From a virus, in the IMG/VR virus record IMGVR_UViG_3300032799_000186, positions 1 to 63,662 of that record: a DNA stretch of 63,662 nucleotides; one strand, given 5' to 3'. A program made the translations under genes and the position numbers. Below the pieces are notes generated by a model that saw only the letters and a list, made by a program, of their open reading frames with translations, had not been told where the DNA came from and did not search any database. This document shows, in pieces, positions 1-10,400 of this stretch (its first letter is position 1; each line of letters begins with the position of its first letter).

Positions 1-1
1 C

Positions 2-3000
2 CTCCGAGATCGGAATGTCTGGAATCAGTACCTGGCTCTCCAGAAGAAATTCAAGGCCCGGTTCGATGGGGAGCGCAAGACGTGGTACATCCCCAAAAAC
101 GAGATGCCCTTTTTTGATTTCGATAAGTATCGGTCGGAAATGGAGGCCATTGGTCTGGAGGTTGAGGATCTTCCAGAAAAGCTGATGCGGGTCGCAGATC
201 CCAAGGGTCCATCCGACTCCCCCGGAGAATCCCATGTTCAAACCCACCCGATGACGGTTGAGCAGGCCATCAACGGGATCAAGACTCGCCGGCTCGATAG
301 CACGGTGGTGCTGACCCGTCGGCCGGACGGGGTGTTCGCTTTTTATACCCCCTACACCGACAAGCCGAAGTTTGAAAAAATCCGGGAATTGTTCAGCAAC
401 AAGACTGGGCAGCTCACGGGGATCTCCAAGTTCAACGAATCAGAGCACTCTCGGGACACCCATGAAATAGATTTGGCCGAGGAAGCTCTGGACAAATTGA
501 AGGCCATGTTTCCCGAGTGGGATTTCATCGTCGAGGGGCTTCGGGAAGGCCGTATCGAGCGGGATCAGGAGATTGCCGAGTCCCAGCTTCCCATTCCAGA
601 AGTTGCTGCGAAGATCAACCCGAAGTTCAAGTTGCTCCCTTACCAGAACGAAGGGGTTCGTTTCATCGACAAGGGGGAGGGGAACGCCATCATTGGGGAT
701 GAGATGGGTCTGGGTAAGACTCTCCAGGCCTTGGCTTGGGGGGCTATGCGGGGAAAGAAGATCCTGGTAGTTTGCCCGAAGGTGGTACGCCGAAACTGGC
801 TCCACGAAGCTACCAAGTTTTTTCCGGACTACTTCAAGGGCCACGAGTTGATGTCCAAGGATCTGCGGGCGGGCAAAATCCCTGACCTGGCCAACGTCAC
901 CATCGCCACCATAAACTATGAGGCGCTGGACAAGTTCAAAGACGTGATCGAAAAGGCTGGGTTCGATACCCTTGTGATCGATGAAAGCCACCGTGTAAAA
1001 AATCCCAAAGCTAAGCAGACCCAGGCCGTGCTCAAATTGGCCGAAGGGATGAAGCACCACATCCTACTTTCTGGAACGGCCATCAAGAACAAAAAGGAAG
1101 AGCTGTTCACCCAGTTGGCCATCGTGGCTCCGAATCAGTTCTCTCTGGCGAACCTTCGGTTCGGAACCATTGGTGGAGTTTGGCAGGGCATGCGGAAGGT
1201 GTACCTGGCCCGGCAGAAGAACAAGGTGCTGAAGGATCTGCCCGAAAAGTCCACTACCCAGGTGAGGGTCGATGTGCCGAACGCTCCCGACCTCACGGGC
1301 ATGTCCAGCATCGGGGACGTGTCCAAGATTCGGGGGCAAGTTGCTCTGGCCAAGGTGCCGGCCACCGCAGAGATGGTCAACGAGATTTTGGCATCTTCCG
1401 ATTCCAAGATCCTGGTGTTCACGGAGTCGGTGGCAGCGGCCAAGAGTTTGGCGGAGAAGTTTGGGGACAAGGCCATTCTCCATGGGGGCTGGGTGAGGGA
1501 TGAGGCCCGGGAAATATCCGTAGAAGAGTGGCAGCACAAGGATGAGCAGGGTAATTTCACGAGCCCCAAGCGGGTGTTCGTTACCACCCGGCCCTCTATG
1601 GCCGTGGGGGCGACCCTGACGGCAGCCGACAAGGTGGTGTTCAACGATCTGCCTTGGACGGCAGCGGACGTGCGCCAGGCCGAAGATAGGGCTCACCGAA
1701 TTGGCCAGAAGAAAAACGTCAACGTCTACTGGATTCAGGCGGATGGGAACGCCTTCGATGAGTCGGTGGCCACCATCTTGTTCCGGAAATACGAGCTGGG
1801 GCAGAAGGTCAACCAGGGCAAGCAACTCACCCCACAGGAGCGGGAGTGGATGGAAGCTGACATGACCGATGCGGAGGTCCTGGCTCACATCCGGGGGGCG
1901 TCAGCCGGCCCCCAGGCAATCGAGTCCACCTCCCCCCCGGTTACCCCCTTGACCAAGGCAACCCCCTTGAAGAAGTCTATGACCATGGCTGAGCGGGAAG
2001 ATCGGAAACAGGTAGCTCGGGAGCAGGAAGAGAAGGGTGACTTGCGGGTGGCGGCCACCTTGCCGTTGCTGGCCCACGCCGGAGACAACCCCAAGGAGCT
2101 GGAGAAGCGGGTGCGCGGCCAGCTCCACAAGTTGCGGGTCCGGAACGATTGGCGGACGGAACTTCTGGAATCGATCATGGGCGACCTGGCGGCGTTCAGG
2201 TACGCTCAGGACTCAGGCGAGATGAATGACCTGCCCATGTACCTGCACGAGCACCTGGTCACCGGTGGGGATCGGGCGGAAAAGTCTCTGGGGTCGATGT
2301 GGTCAGATCCGGAGTTCTCGGAGAGCGTTCCAGAAATGCCCTTCGATGAGACTGATGCCCTCTTGAAGTCCGAAGGCTGGATCCCCCTGGACGAAGAACT
2401 GGGGGACATTCTCTGGAAGTCCGAGCGCCCCCACAAGTACATCCGGCGGGTGCCCTACACCGACAACTTGGGGGTGCATAAGTATCGGTATTATTACAGG
2501 GAAAGCGCATCGGCCCGGGGTGCCCGTGCCGGCGAAGAGGTTACCCTGGGAGAGCACACGGCGCACATCAAGCACGTGGACGAAAGCGGTGCCGTGACCA
2601 TGGAGATCGGGGGAGAGGAAAAAACGGTCAACCACAACGAGTGGCACCAGATGATGGCCCACCACTACGGCGAGGGCTACTACCAGCACGTTGAGCACCG
2701 AGCCATTCAAGCCGTCAACGCGGTCCTTCGGAACGTCCCAGGGGACCTTCTGGAAGAGTTGAAGGGCGACGACTCGGCTCGGATGAACGTGCTGAAAACC
2801 CGGGTGCCAGAGGTCTACGCCAAACTCCAGGCGGCCTTCCAGCGGGTAGGGGTGGATGCCTTCCAGGCCAAGCAGATCATCGGGCACACCATGGAGCGCC
2901 GGGGCTGGGAAGCCGAGGCGCGGGCGGCGGTCATCGGGGCGGTGCTCTCCCCAGAAGGCGCCACGATAGCCAAGAACCACAGGCAGATTGTCGCAGGCGC

Positions 3001-6000
3001 TGAGAACCTGGCCGGCGGGATGAAGGTGGAAGCCAAGCACGTGGCGGCGGCCATCGACCTGCGGCGCCCCAGGTTTGAGGGGGACAACTTTGGCCTGAAG
3101 GTGACGGACATCGCCAAAAAGGCCGAGACCGAGCTGACCAAGCTCCAGCATCTTTTGCACGCGGCCAAGACCGAGGGTGGGACCCACGAGGCCCTGATGG
3201 CGCAGGCCCTGGCGTTTACCTCCACGACTTTGACCCAGCTCAACATGCTGGCGACGGCTTACCCGGGCATGCGGGACAAGCTGCTCGACCCGATGCGCCG
3301 GACGATGATGGAAGTGCCATCCATGGCTCCCAGGTCGGAGCCTACGGCCGAGGGGTCGGTGGCGACCTTGTTCGTGGCCGGTGAAGGTGGGAAGCCCCGG
3401 GCGCTGAAGGCGCGGTATCGGTTGATGGAAGCCAAGGATGTGATTCCCTCCCACGACCCAGAGTCTTTCCAGCCCAACGAGAAGTACCCAACGGGGGTTC
3501 AGGAGCGGGCCTATCACCGGGACAAGGATGAGCAGCAAAAGGTGATTCGGAACGCTACCCGGATGAACGCGGCTTTCCTGATCAACACCAACCCGGACGC
3601 CGTGAACGGCCCGCCCATTGTGACCTCGGACGGGGTGGTCTTGGGTGGTAACAGCCGCACCATGTCGATGCAAAGGGCGTTCAAGACCCAGCCCGACCAG
3701 GCCAAGACCCTGAAGGACTACTTGCGGGATCATGCCTCCGAAGTGGGGCTGACGGCCTACGACGTGGACGCCATGGAGAGCCCGATCTTGGTTCGGATGG
3801 TGGACCTGGAGGACAAGACTCCGAAGGCTTTGCGGACCATGGTCCGGCAGATGAATGAGAACTTTACCCAGGCTTTGGACCCCCGGACTTACCAGGTGGC
3901 GCTCGGGCGCCGGCTGGATACCGAGGCCCTGAATGCCTTGTCAAGCAACATGGTCGAGGATGAGAGCTTGAACGATTTCTTGGCTACCGGGCGGTCCAAG
4001 GTTTTCGTGGATCACCTGTCCAGGGTGGGGGTCATCGACGAGCGGAACAGTAACCAGTACATCAAAAAGGGCACCCGGCAGTTGAACGAAGATGGCAAGG
4101 TTCTGGTGTCCAGAATCTTGGTGGGCAACGTGGTGGACGATGCGGACGTGCTGTCCGACACCCCGCCGAAGTTGTTGACCAGCTTGGCCGGTTGTGTGCC
4201 GTACATGCTCCAGGCCAAGTCCTCTGGACCGGAGTTTGACCTGTCCAACGACCTCCAGACGGCTCTCCATGCCTACAATTATGCGAGGGATATGGCGGAC
4301 GCGGGGAAGGGTCCAGTCCTGGACGCCAACATGCCCGACTGGAGTTTCAATCAGCTATTCGCCCAGCAAAACGTGTTCGGTGAGATTCACCCGGTCACCA
4401 AGAGCGAGCGGGCGATGATCTTGCTGGAGTCCATGATCCGGAAGTCTGGCCCCAGGCAGATGACCCGGATCTTCCGGGAGTACACTAAGGCGGCGTCGTT
4501 GAATCGAACGGATCAGATGTCTCTGGCTGGGCCGGCATTGACCCCCGCGCAGGTGCTGACGTTCTCCATCGAGGCGGCCGGGAAGCGGGACAAGGCCGAG
4601 GCTGAAGCTAAGGCCCAGGCCAAGGCAAAGGCTAAAGCCGGAACAGAGCAGGAAGGATTGTTCAAGGCCCAGCCACAGGCCGGGCCGTTTATCGGACCCA
4701 AGGGTGGGAAGTACGCGGATCCCGAGTTGACCATTTCTTGGCGAGAGCGCACCGGGCGCCAGCCGGCAGCTCAGAAACCGATCCCGACACCTCGGGCACC
4801 GGCGGGTTCTCAGCCTCCAGCCAAGCAACCGATAACGGATGCGCCGGCGGAGGTTCACCAGCAGTACCAGCGGGAGGAAGCGAAAACTCGGGGGGGCCAG
4901 CAAGCGACCGAGAAGCCAAAGACCAAGCGGAACTGGGTAGATCACAAGCCGGGTTTGCCCAAGCAGACCATCGACAAGTACCGGATGGATGAGCCCGATG
5001 GGACGCATTCCTACGTGATGTCTCGGAAGCCGATTCACGACAAGATCCTAGAAGCGTTCATGGGTGGGAAACAACCGGTTCCCAAGGATCGGAAAAAAAC
5101 TGCTTTCGTGATGATGGGTGGACCGGCCAGCGGCAAAACTACTTTGGCAAAACTAATCGCCGGGAAGAAGTTTGGGAAGTTCATAAACGTCAACCCGGAC
5201 GATGTTCGGGAGATGCTGCCTGAATACCAGGAAGCCATTGACTTCAAGGACGATAGTGGCAAGCAGGTTTCGGCTAAGGACGCATCTGCCATGACCCACG
5301 AAGAGGCGTCCGACATCGCAGGTGAAGTTTACAACCGGGCCATTGATGGGAATTTCAATCTTGTGTTTGACGGTACAGGCAAGAACGTGGACAAGCATCG
5401 TGCTCGGGTGGCGTCTTTGAAGGATCATGGCTACCACGTAGTTTTGCTGATGCCTCACCTGGATCTGGAAACGGCCCTGGTGCGGGCTGGAGATCGAGCG
5501 GAGCACAGGGGGCGCACAGTACCTGAGCCTATGATGCGGGAAGCCTACCCCAAGATGCCTGGAAATTTTGAATCGGTAGCCCGAACGGCCGATGAGTTCC
5601 ACCTCTATCACAGTGGAGGCCCTGTTACCAAGCCCCCACAGATTGTCTGGAGCGGTGGAGAGGGCAAGAAGGATAAGGTTCACCACCCAGAGCTATTCCA
5701 GCAATTCCAGGAAGAGGCCAAGCGGTCTCGGGTACTCCAGGGTCGGAAGGAAAACCAAGTGGATCTGGGGCCACCGAAGGGTCCTGTGTCCAGGCATGAG
5801 GCTGGCCTGTCCTACAAGAACCTGAAAAAATCTGGGCCGGTCAGGAGCAAGCTGCCTCCCTTCATGTCCGGCGATGACATTTTGGCGAGATTGCAAGAAA
5901 CCAGCGTGGCCGATGCTGAGGACGATGAGGTGGATCTGAAGGGGACCAAGAAGGCCATGTTCGACCGGGATGTCGGGGCCGACACCCCCATGGGGGATGA

Positions 6001-7006
6001 TTTTGACCCAGACAACCGGCGGCTGAAGTACGCCAAGGAAAAGCCCACCATGCCGCCGAAGCAACCCCTGTCAAAGGCGGCCGGGCAAGGCCCCTTTATT
6101 GGCCCCAAGGGCGGGAAGTGGGCCAATCCAGAAATGACCATTCCTTGGGAGGAAGGCACAGGCCAGGGGCGGCCTCCGGCGGCCCAGGAGCAACCCTCTG
6201 CACCTAGACCCCCGGCTCAGCCCCAGCCACAGGCAGCAGGTAACCTGGCCCCCCAGACCCCGGCCCAGGCCCAGGCGCACCAGGCTACGGGGGATTTGGT
6301 TCCTTCTGCCCAAGGCCAGGCCCAGCAAGAAAAGCCAGCTCAGCCCCAGTCGGGGCACTCCGAGCCCAGTGAGGCGGAGATGCTCCAGCGCCTGGACGGT
6401 CAACTTCCAGGGGGCAAGACGACCCAGGAGCACTTCCAGATTGCCAAGGATTTTCTGGCTCAGCACAGGGCGGCGTTCGGGGCAACGATGAAAGCCATGC
6501 AGAACCTGGCCGGTGAGACGGGGGAGGTGTCGGCGCGGGTCAAAGACTTAGGCAGCGCCCTGAACAAGCTCGTAAGAAAACCCAAGTACGGAACGGCGGA
6601 CAAGCTCCAGGATGGGATGGGCGCTAGAATCCAGCACCAAACCGTCTCTCAGGTATGGGAGACGGTGAAGAAGGCCAAGTCCCAGTTCAAAGTGGTGACT
6701 GAGGATAACTACCTCGACACGCCCCTGGGGGACTATCGAAGCTACCACCTGATTCTGGAAGGCCCCACCGGGCTCCAGTTCGAGTTGCAGGTCCGTACCC
6801 ACAACCAGAACATCTTCGGGGACTGGGCGCACAAGGGCTACAAGCCCGAGACTGCGGAGCAGGAGAAGTACAAAGATCACCCAGACGTGAAGCGGTACTC
6901 CAAAGAGATGTCCGAGTATTTCTGGGAGGTAGACAACGAGCAAACACCCAAGTTCACCCCCGAATGCCCTCCGGTGGTTCAACAGGTCTTTGGGTGCATG
7001 GCGTAG
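2..7006 (+). CDS. Giant polyvalent protein: SNF2 helicase / ddrB-like ParB / zeta kinase / RelA-SpoT (5' partial)
   Basis: The frame is open to the left edge, and codons at 38-100 (KFKARFDGERKTWYIP) resemble a DUF5710/HARP-type annealing motif, so the ATG at 104 is probably internal. Numbering from that ATG: an SNF2-family helicase at about 178-570 (DEMGLGKT 199-206, DESH 293-296, AHRIGQ about 530); a ddrB-like ParB domain around GGNSRTMSMQRA (about 1181); a zeta/AAA_33-type P-loop kinase (GGPASGKT 1672-1679); and a C-terminal RelA/SpoT-type nucleotidyltransferase at about 2150-2260 (QDGMGARI, DYRSYHL, ELQVRT). Two GPFIGPKGGK modules separate domains. This is the architecture of phage polyvalent proteins, which are thought to enter the cell with the DNA and counter host defences. 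Family assignments come from motifs. Virion packaging and proteolytic separation of domains are inference. Confidence 0.85.
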   Translation, partial: LRDRNVWNQYLALQKKFKARFDGERKTWYIPKNEMPFFDFDKYRSEMEAIGLEVEDLPEKLMRVADPKGPSDSPGESHVQTHPMTVEQAINGIKTRRLDSTVVLTRRPDGVFAFYTPYTDKPKFEKIRELFSNKTGQLTGISKFNESEHSRDTHEIDLAEEALDKLKAMFPEWDFIVEGLREGRIERDQEIAESQLPIPEVAAKINPKFKLLPYQNEGVRFIDKGEGNAIIGDEMGLGKTLQALAWGAMRGKKILVVCPKVVRRNWLHEATKFFPDYFKGHELMSKDLRAGKIPDLANVTIATINYEALDKFKDVIEKAGFDTLVIDESHRVKNPKAKQTQAVLKLAEGMKHHILLSGTAIKNKKEELFTQLAIVAPNQFSLANLRFGTIGGVWQGMRKVYLARQKNKVLKDLPEKSTTQVRVDVPNAPDLTGMSSIGDVSKIRGQVALAKVPATAEMVNEILASSDSKILVFTESVAAAKSLAEKFGDKAILHGGWVRDEAREISVEEWQHKDEQGNFTSPKRVFVTTRPSMAVGATLTAADKVVFNDLPWTAADVRQAEDRAHRIGQKKNVNVYWIQADGNAFDESVATILFRKYELGQKVNQGKQLTPQEREWMEADMTDAEVLAHIRGASAGPQAIESTSPPVTPLTKATPLKKSMTMAEREDRKQVAREQEEKGDLRVAATLPLLAHAGDNPKELEKRVRGQLHKLRVRNDWRTELLESIMGDLAAFRYAQDSGEMNDLPMYLHEHLVTGGDRAEKSLGSMWSDPEFSESVPEMPFDETDALLKSEGWIPLDEELGDILWKSERPHKYIRRVPYTDNLGVHKYRYYYRESASARGARAGEEVTLGEHTAHIKHVDESGAVTMEIGGEEKTVNHNEWHQMMAHHYGEGYYQHVEHRAIQAVNAVLRNVPGDLLEELKGDDSARMNVLKTRVPEVYAKLQAAFQRVGVDAFQAKQIIGHTMERRGWEAEARAAVIGAVLSPEGATIAKNHRQIVAGAENLAGGMKVEAKHVAAAIDLRRPRFEGDNFGLKVTDIAKKAETELTKLQHLLHAAKTEGGTHEALMAQALAFTSTTLTQLNMLATAYPGMRDKLLDPMRRTMMEVPSMAPRSEPTAEGSVATLFVAGEGGKPRALKARYRLMEAKDVIPSHDPESFQPNEKYPTGVQERAYHRDKDEQQKVIRNATRMNAAFLINTNPDAVNGPPIVTSDGVVLGGNSRTMSMQRAFKTQPDQAKTLKDYLRDHASEVGLTAYDVDAMESPILVRMVDLEDKTPKALRTMVRQMNENFTQALDPRTYQVALGRRLDTEALNALSSNMVEDESLNDFLATGRSKVFVDHLSRVGVIDERNSNQYIKKGTRQLNEDGKVLVSRILVGNVVDDADVLSDTPPKLLTSLAGCVPYMLQAKSSGPEFDLSNDLQTALHAYNYARDMADAGKGPVLDANMPDWSFNQLFAQQNVFGEIHPVTKSERAMILLESMIRKSGPRQMTRIFREYTKAASLNRTDQMSLAGPALTPAQVLTFSIEAAGKRDKAEAEAKAQAKAKAKAGTEQEGLFKAQPQAGPFIGPKGGKYADPELTISWRERTGRQPAAQKPIPTPRAPAGSQPPAKQPITDAPAEVHQQYQREEAKTRGGQQATEKPKTKRNWVDHKPGLPKQTIDKYRMDEPDGTHSYVMSRKPIHDKILEAFMGGKQPVPKDRKKTAFVMMGGPASGKTTLAKLIAGKKFGKFINVNPDDVREMLPEYQEAIDFKDDSGKQVSAKDASAMTHEEASDIAGEVYNRAIDGNFNLVFDGTGKNVDKHRARVASLKDHGYHVVLLMPHLDLETALVRAGDRAEHRGRTVPEPMMREAYPKMPGNFESVARTADEFHLYHSGGPVTKPPQIVWSGGEGKKDKVHHPELFQQFQEEAKRSRVLQGRKENQVDLGPPKGPVSRHEAGLSYKNLKKSGPVRSKLPPFMSGDDILARLQETSVADAEDDEVDLKGTKKAMFDRDVGADTPMGDDFDPDNRRLKYAKEKPTMPPKQPLSKAAGQGPFIGPKGGKWANPEMTIPWEEGTGQGRPPAAQEQPSAPRPPAQPQPQAAGNLAPQTPAQAQAHQATGDLVPSAQGQAQQEKPAQPQSGHSEPSEAEMLQRLDGQLPGGKTTQEHFQIAKDFLAQHRAAFGATMKAMQNLAGETGEVSARVKDLGSALNKLVRKPKYGTADKLQDGMGARIQHQTVSQVWETVKKAKSQFKVVTEDNYLDTPLGDYRSYHLILEGPTGLQFELQVRTHNQNIFGDWAHKGYKPETAEQEKYKDHPDVKRYSKEMSEYFWEVDNEQTPKFTPECPPVVQQVFGCMA
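4676..4741 (+). repeat. GPFIGP module copy 1 (protein-level repeat)
   Basis: Encodes QAGPFIGPKGGKYADPEL followed by TISW. The tetrapeptide LFKA lies just upstream. It sits between the ParB-like and zeta-kinase domains. Four copies of this module occur in the two polyvalent genes. Confidence 0.85.
6083..6148 (+). repeat. GPFIGP module copy 2 (protein-level repeat)
   Basis: Encodes GQGPFIGPKGGKWANPEM followed by TIPW, directly after LSKA. A Pro/Gln/Ala-rich linker follows and leads into the RelA/SpoT-like domain. Confidence 0.85.
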
Positions 7007-7015
7007 GAGCGGATC

Positions 7016-7450
7016 ATGGCCGAAGGAAACATGCTGGACAAGATTCTGGAGGCCAAGAAACGGGTCACTCCGGAGCAGGGGTTCAACGTGGTGGGGATCG
7101 ACACCTATGAGATGCCCGGAGAAGAGCCCTTTGTCATTGGGCACTACGATACCGTGGAAGAAGCCAATGCGATGGTGACGGCCTACAAACAGAGCTACCC
7201 TGACACGCCGGTTTACGTGTACGGCGTTCAGGCGGCTGAGCAGGAAGTCCAGAAAAGTGTTCTCCAGAAATTCCATGACTTCACAGTCCCTATCGTTCAG
7301 AGGGATACTCAGACTTATGAGCGGATCCAGAGAGTGCTCATCGCTCGGCACGGGTACGAAGAGGCCGACTTCGAAAAGGACGGAGAATTGTACGGCTGGA
7401 GTGCCAACGAATTGTTGGACCTAATCCTAGAGGACCTGCGGGGCAAGTAG
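7016..7450 (+). CDS. Hypothetical 144-aa protein between the polyvalent genes
   Basis: I do not recognise a family. The protein is acidic and probably globular, with no signal peptide or membrane segment. Its start is supported by GGAG 5 bases before the ATG. Its stop codon abuts the ATG of the MuF gene, so the two are probably translationally coupled. Two octamers TCCAGAAA lie close together inside it (7248 and 7263). Its place between two large injected-type proteins suggests a head-associated or co-delivered accessory role, but that is context only. Confidence 0.75.
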   Translation: MAEGNMLDKILEAKKRVTPEQGFNVVGIDTYEMPGEEPFVIGHYDTVEEANAMVTAYKQSYPDTPVYVYGVQAAEQEVQKSVLQKFHDFTVPIVQRDTQTYERIQRVLIARHGYEEADFEKDGELYGWSANELLDLILEDLRGK

Positions 7451-10400
7451 ATGCTGTTGACACCGGAACAACTTCAGGAGATCCGCCGGATCATCCAGGA
7501 CTACCACAGTGCCTTTGTGGTCAACGTGGTCGGTCCAACGGCGGTGGCTCCAGAAATTCTGGCACGACTGAAGGCTAAGGGCCTGGTGGACATCCGGATC
7601 CAGTCCATTCAGGACGCCTACATCTACGGTCAGTTACTGGCCCACCTGGACAATCCGGCCATTGCCAGGATGACCTACACCCAGTTTCGGGACTTCATCA
7701 AGCGAAACCCCATCCCGATGACCTTGGTGGAGAAGCAAGCGGTCAAGATGGCCGAGGCCAGCGCCGGGCAGTATTGCGCCGGCTTGGGTAACCGGGTGGA
7801 CATGGCCACGGGGGCCACCCTGATCGAAGCCGATGCAGCCCTCCGAAATCAGCTCAAAGACGTGATCCGGACGGAAACGGCCGAGGCCATTTCTCGTCGG
7901 GAATCAGTCCAGAAATTGGCCAGCAACCTAGGGCACGCTACGGGGGACTGGTCCAGAGATTGGCGGCGGATCGCCAACACGGAAGTCCAGCAGGCCATGC
8001 AGACCGGCCTAGCTGACCGGTACCGGGAGGACTACGGCACGAGCGTTCGGGTGGCGAAAGTTCCGATGCCCGACGCTTGCGAGCACTGTAAACGCTTGTT
8101 CTTGGGGCCTGATGGGAAACCCAGGATCTGGAGGTTGGCTGACCTGCAAGCCTTCGGGACGAACGTCGGGCGCAAGACCCGGGACTGGGTGCCCACCGTG
8201 GGCACGGTTCACCCGCACTGCCAGTGCCAGCTCATCCGGGTTCCCAAGGGATTCGGGTTCGATGCTTTGGGGCGCATGGTGCCCGGCGGGAAACTGGGGG
8301 TCGAGGCAGACGCGGACGATTTCATGCGGTCCCTGCAACTGGAGGATGAGTTCCACAAGTCTGTCAGCTCCAATGATCTGGTGAATTTCCAGGGCATCAC
8401 GGTTCACGTCGAGAATCGAGCCGGCGAGCTTCGGCACTGGGAGAGTGCCACGGGCGAGCGCGGTATCACCCACATGCTGTGCGCCTATGGTGAAGTGGTG
8501 GGGACCAACGGGGCGGACGGGGACGGGCTTGACGTGTATCTGGGACCGGACCCCAAGGCCAACACCGTGTTCGTGGTTCACCAGCAGAATCCAGAGACTG
8601 GGGTGTACGACGAGGAGAAGGCCATGCTCGGCTTTCCCTCAGAAGAGTTCGCTCTCCAGGTCTACCGGGCGCACTTCAACAAGCCTGGGTTCGACGTGGC
8701 GGTTTCTCCGATGGGGGTCGAGCAGTTCAAGGTTTGGGCTGACGCTACCATCGCGGCGAAGGGCGAGGGCAAGAGCGAGACCATCCGGTTGGTTATTCCC
8801 CTGGAGAAGGCCCAGGCCGGTCCCTTCATCGGGCCGAGAGGTGGCAAGTGGGCTGACCCCGAGATGACCATTCACTGGGAGGATCGTCCGGAGAAGCCAG
8901 AGGCCCAGGCCCAGGAAGAACCGAGCGCGGCCCCCAGCGCAAAGCAACAGATCCCCGAGCACCTGGCCAAGCGGTTGGCTCGCCGGCAACCGGGGCATGG
9001 TGAGAAGATTGCTCTGAACAAAGAGGAGCTGGGCTTGGTTTTGGCCACGGGGAAGTATGCCCTGGTGAGCGCGGGGAAGAACCCCAACAGCCCGGAAGAT
9101 GCCAAGCTGACCCCAGCGGATTTTGCCAAGCGAACGGAACAGCTCCGGCAGCAGTTGGTGACCGACGGGTTCGCTTACTCTGACGTGGTGGGGCACTACG
9201 GGGAGATGGAAAACAGTTTCCTGGTCATGATCCACGACGCTGACCGAGAGCATGTGAGGAAGCTGGGGGAACTGTTCAACCAGGACACGATCCTCTACTC
9301 TGCGGGTGGGAAACACGAGTACCACTTCACCACCGGGCAAAAGAAAGGGCAGTACGTCAAGGGTGAGGGTCACCAGACTTTTGAGGTTGCCCCATCGGAC
9401 TATTACACGGAGTTCACTCACCCTGATGGTTCGATCACCAAGTTTTTGTTGAACCTGGACTTCGATCATGTGTTCCAGTCCGAGGTTGCGAAAGAGATAG
9501 CTCCAGAGGTTCCAGTTCAACCGGTGCCCCCCAAATCCGTTGGACGGGAGTCTCGGGATAGGCCAGCACCCGAGTGGGGTCCGGGCCGGGGGGTATGGCA
9601 CGCTGAGCGGTATTCCTTCGGGGAGAGCCCGGACGCCAAGCCGCTGGACACGATTTCAGTTGCTGACCTCCCCAAGGATTGGCTGGATCAAAACGCCTAC
9701 GATATGAGGGATGCGGTTCAGGCCAAATTTGGGAAGCTGGAAGCGCCCCCGGGGTACCAGATCATTTATCGGACAGGATCTGGCCCCAAGGGTCTGGCCA
9801 ACCGCAACGCTGGGAACTTGGAAGCGGTGGTGGATTTTGTCCGGCACTATGAGGATCGGGGCATCGAGTACGGCAACAAGATCACGGCCTACGCGGTTCG
9901 GATGCCAGAAGAGTTCGCGGACTACGAAAAGCGCAAGGGGGCTTACCTGAAAGAGGGCATGGACAAGGCCATGCCCCAGGCTGGTCCCTACATCGGTCCC
10001 CGAGGGGGGAAGTGGGCCAACCCGGAGTTGACCATTTCCTGGAAGGAGCACAAGGCACGCCAGCACGCAACAGCGGCATTGGCAGGAGGGTCATTCAACC
10101 AGGGTCACTGGCAACCACGTCCTGCCTCTGAATGGGAGGACGAAGAAGCCAAGCTCCGGGCCAAACTGACCGAGGCTCGAACGTCCGGCCTTCCTCGTTG
10201 GATGGAATTGTCCACCCCCTACTACCGCCCGGATTGGCCTCTTTCGGGGCCGGTGCAACCTGAGATGGACTTGAAGGTGGCCGAAGTAGCCATTGGTGCT
10301 GAGACCCTTGAGCATGCGGTGGCGTTCGATGGACAGGGCCGTCAACTGTTCCGGGCGACTTCAGACCAACGCGGCTACGTTCGTTTCAATGAAAAGCAGA

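Noticed and set aside
2303-3733. Minus-strand open frame of 476 codons inside the polyvalent gene
   Set aside because: It is antisense to a recognisable ddrB/ParB region and shows no start signal.
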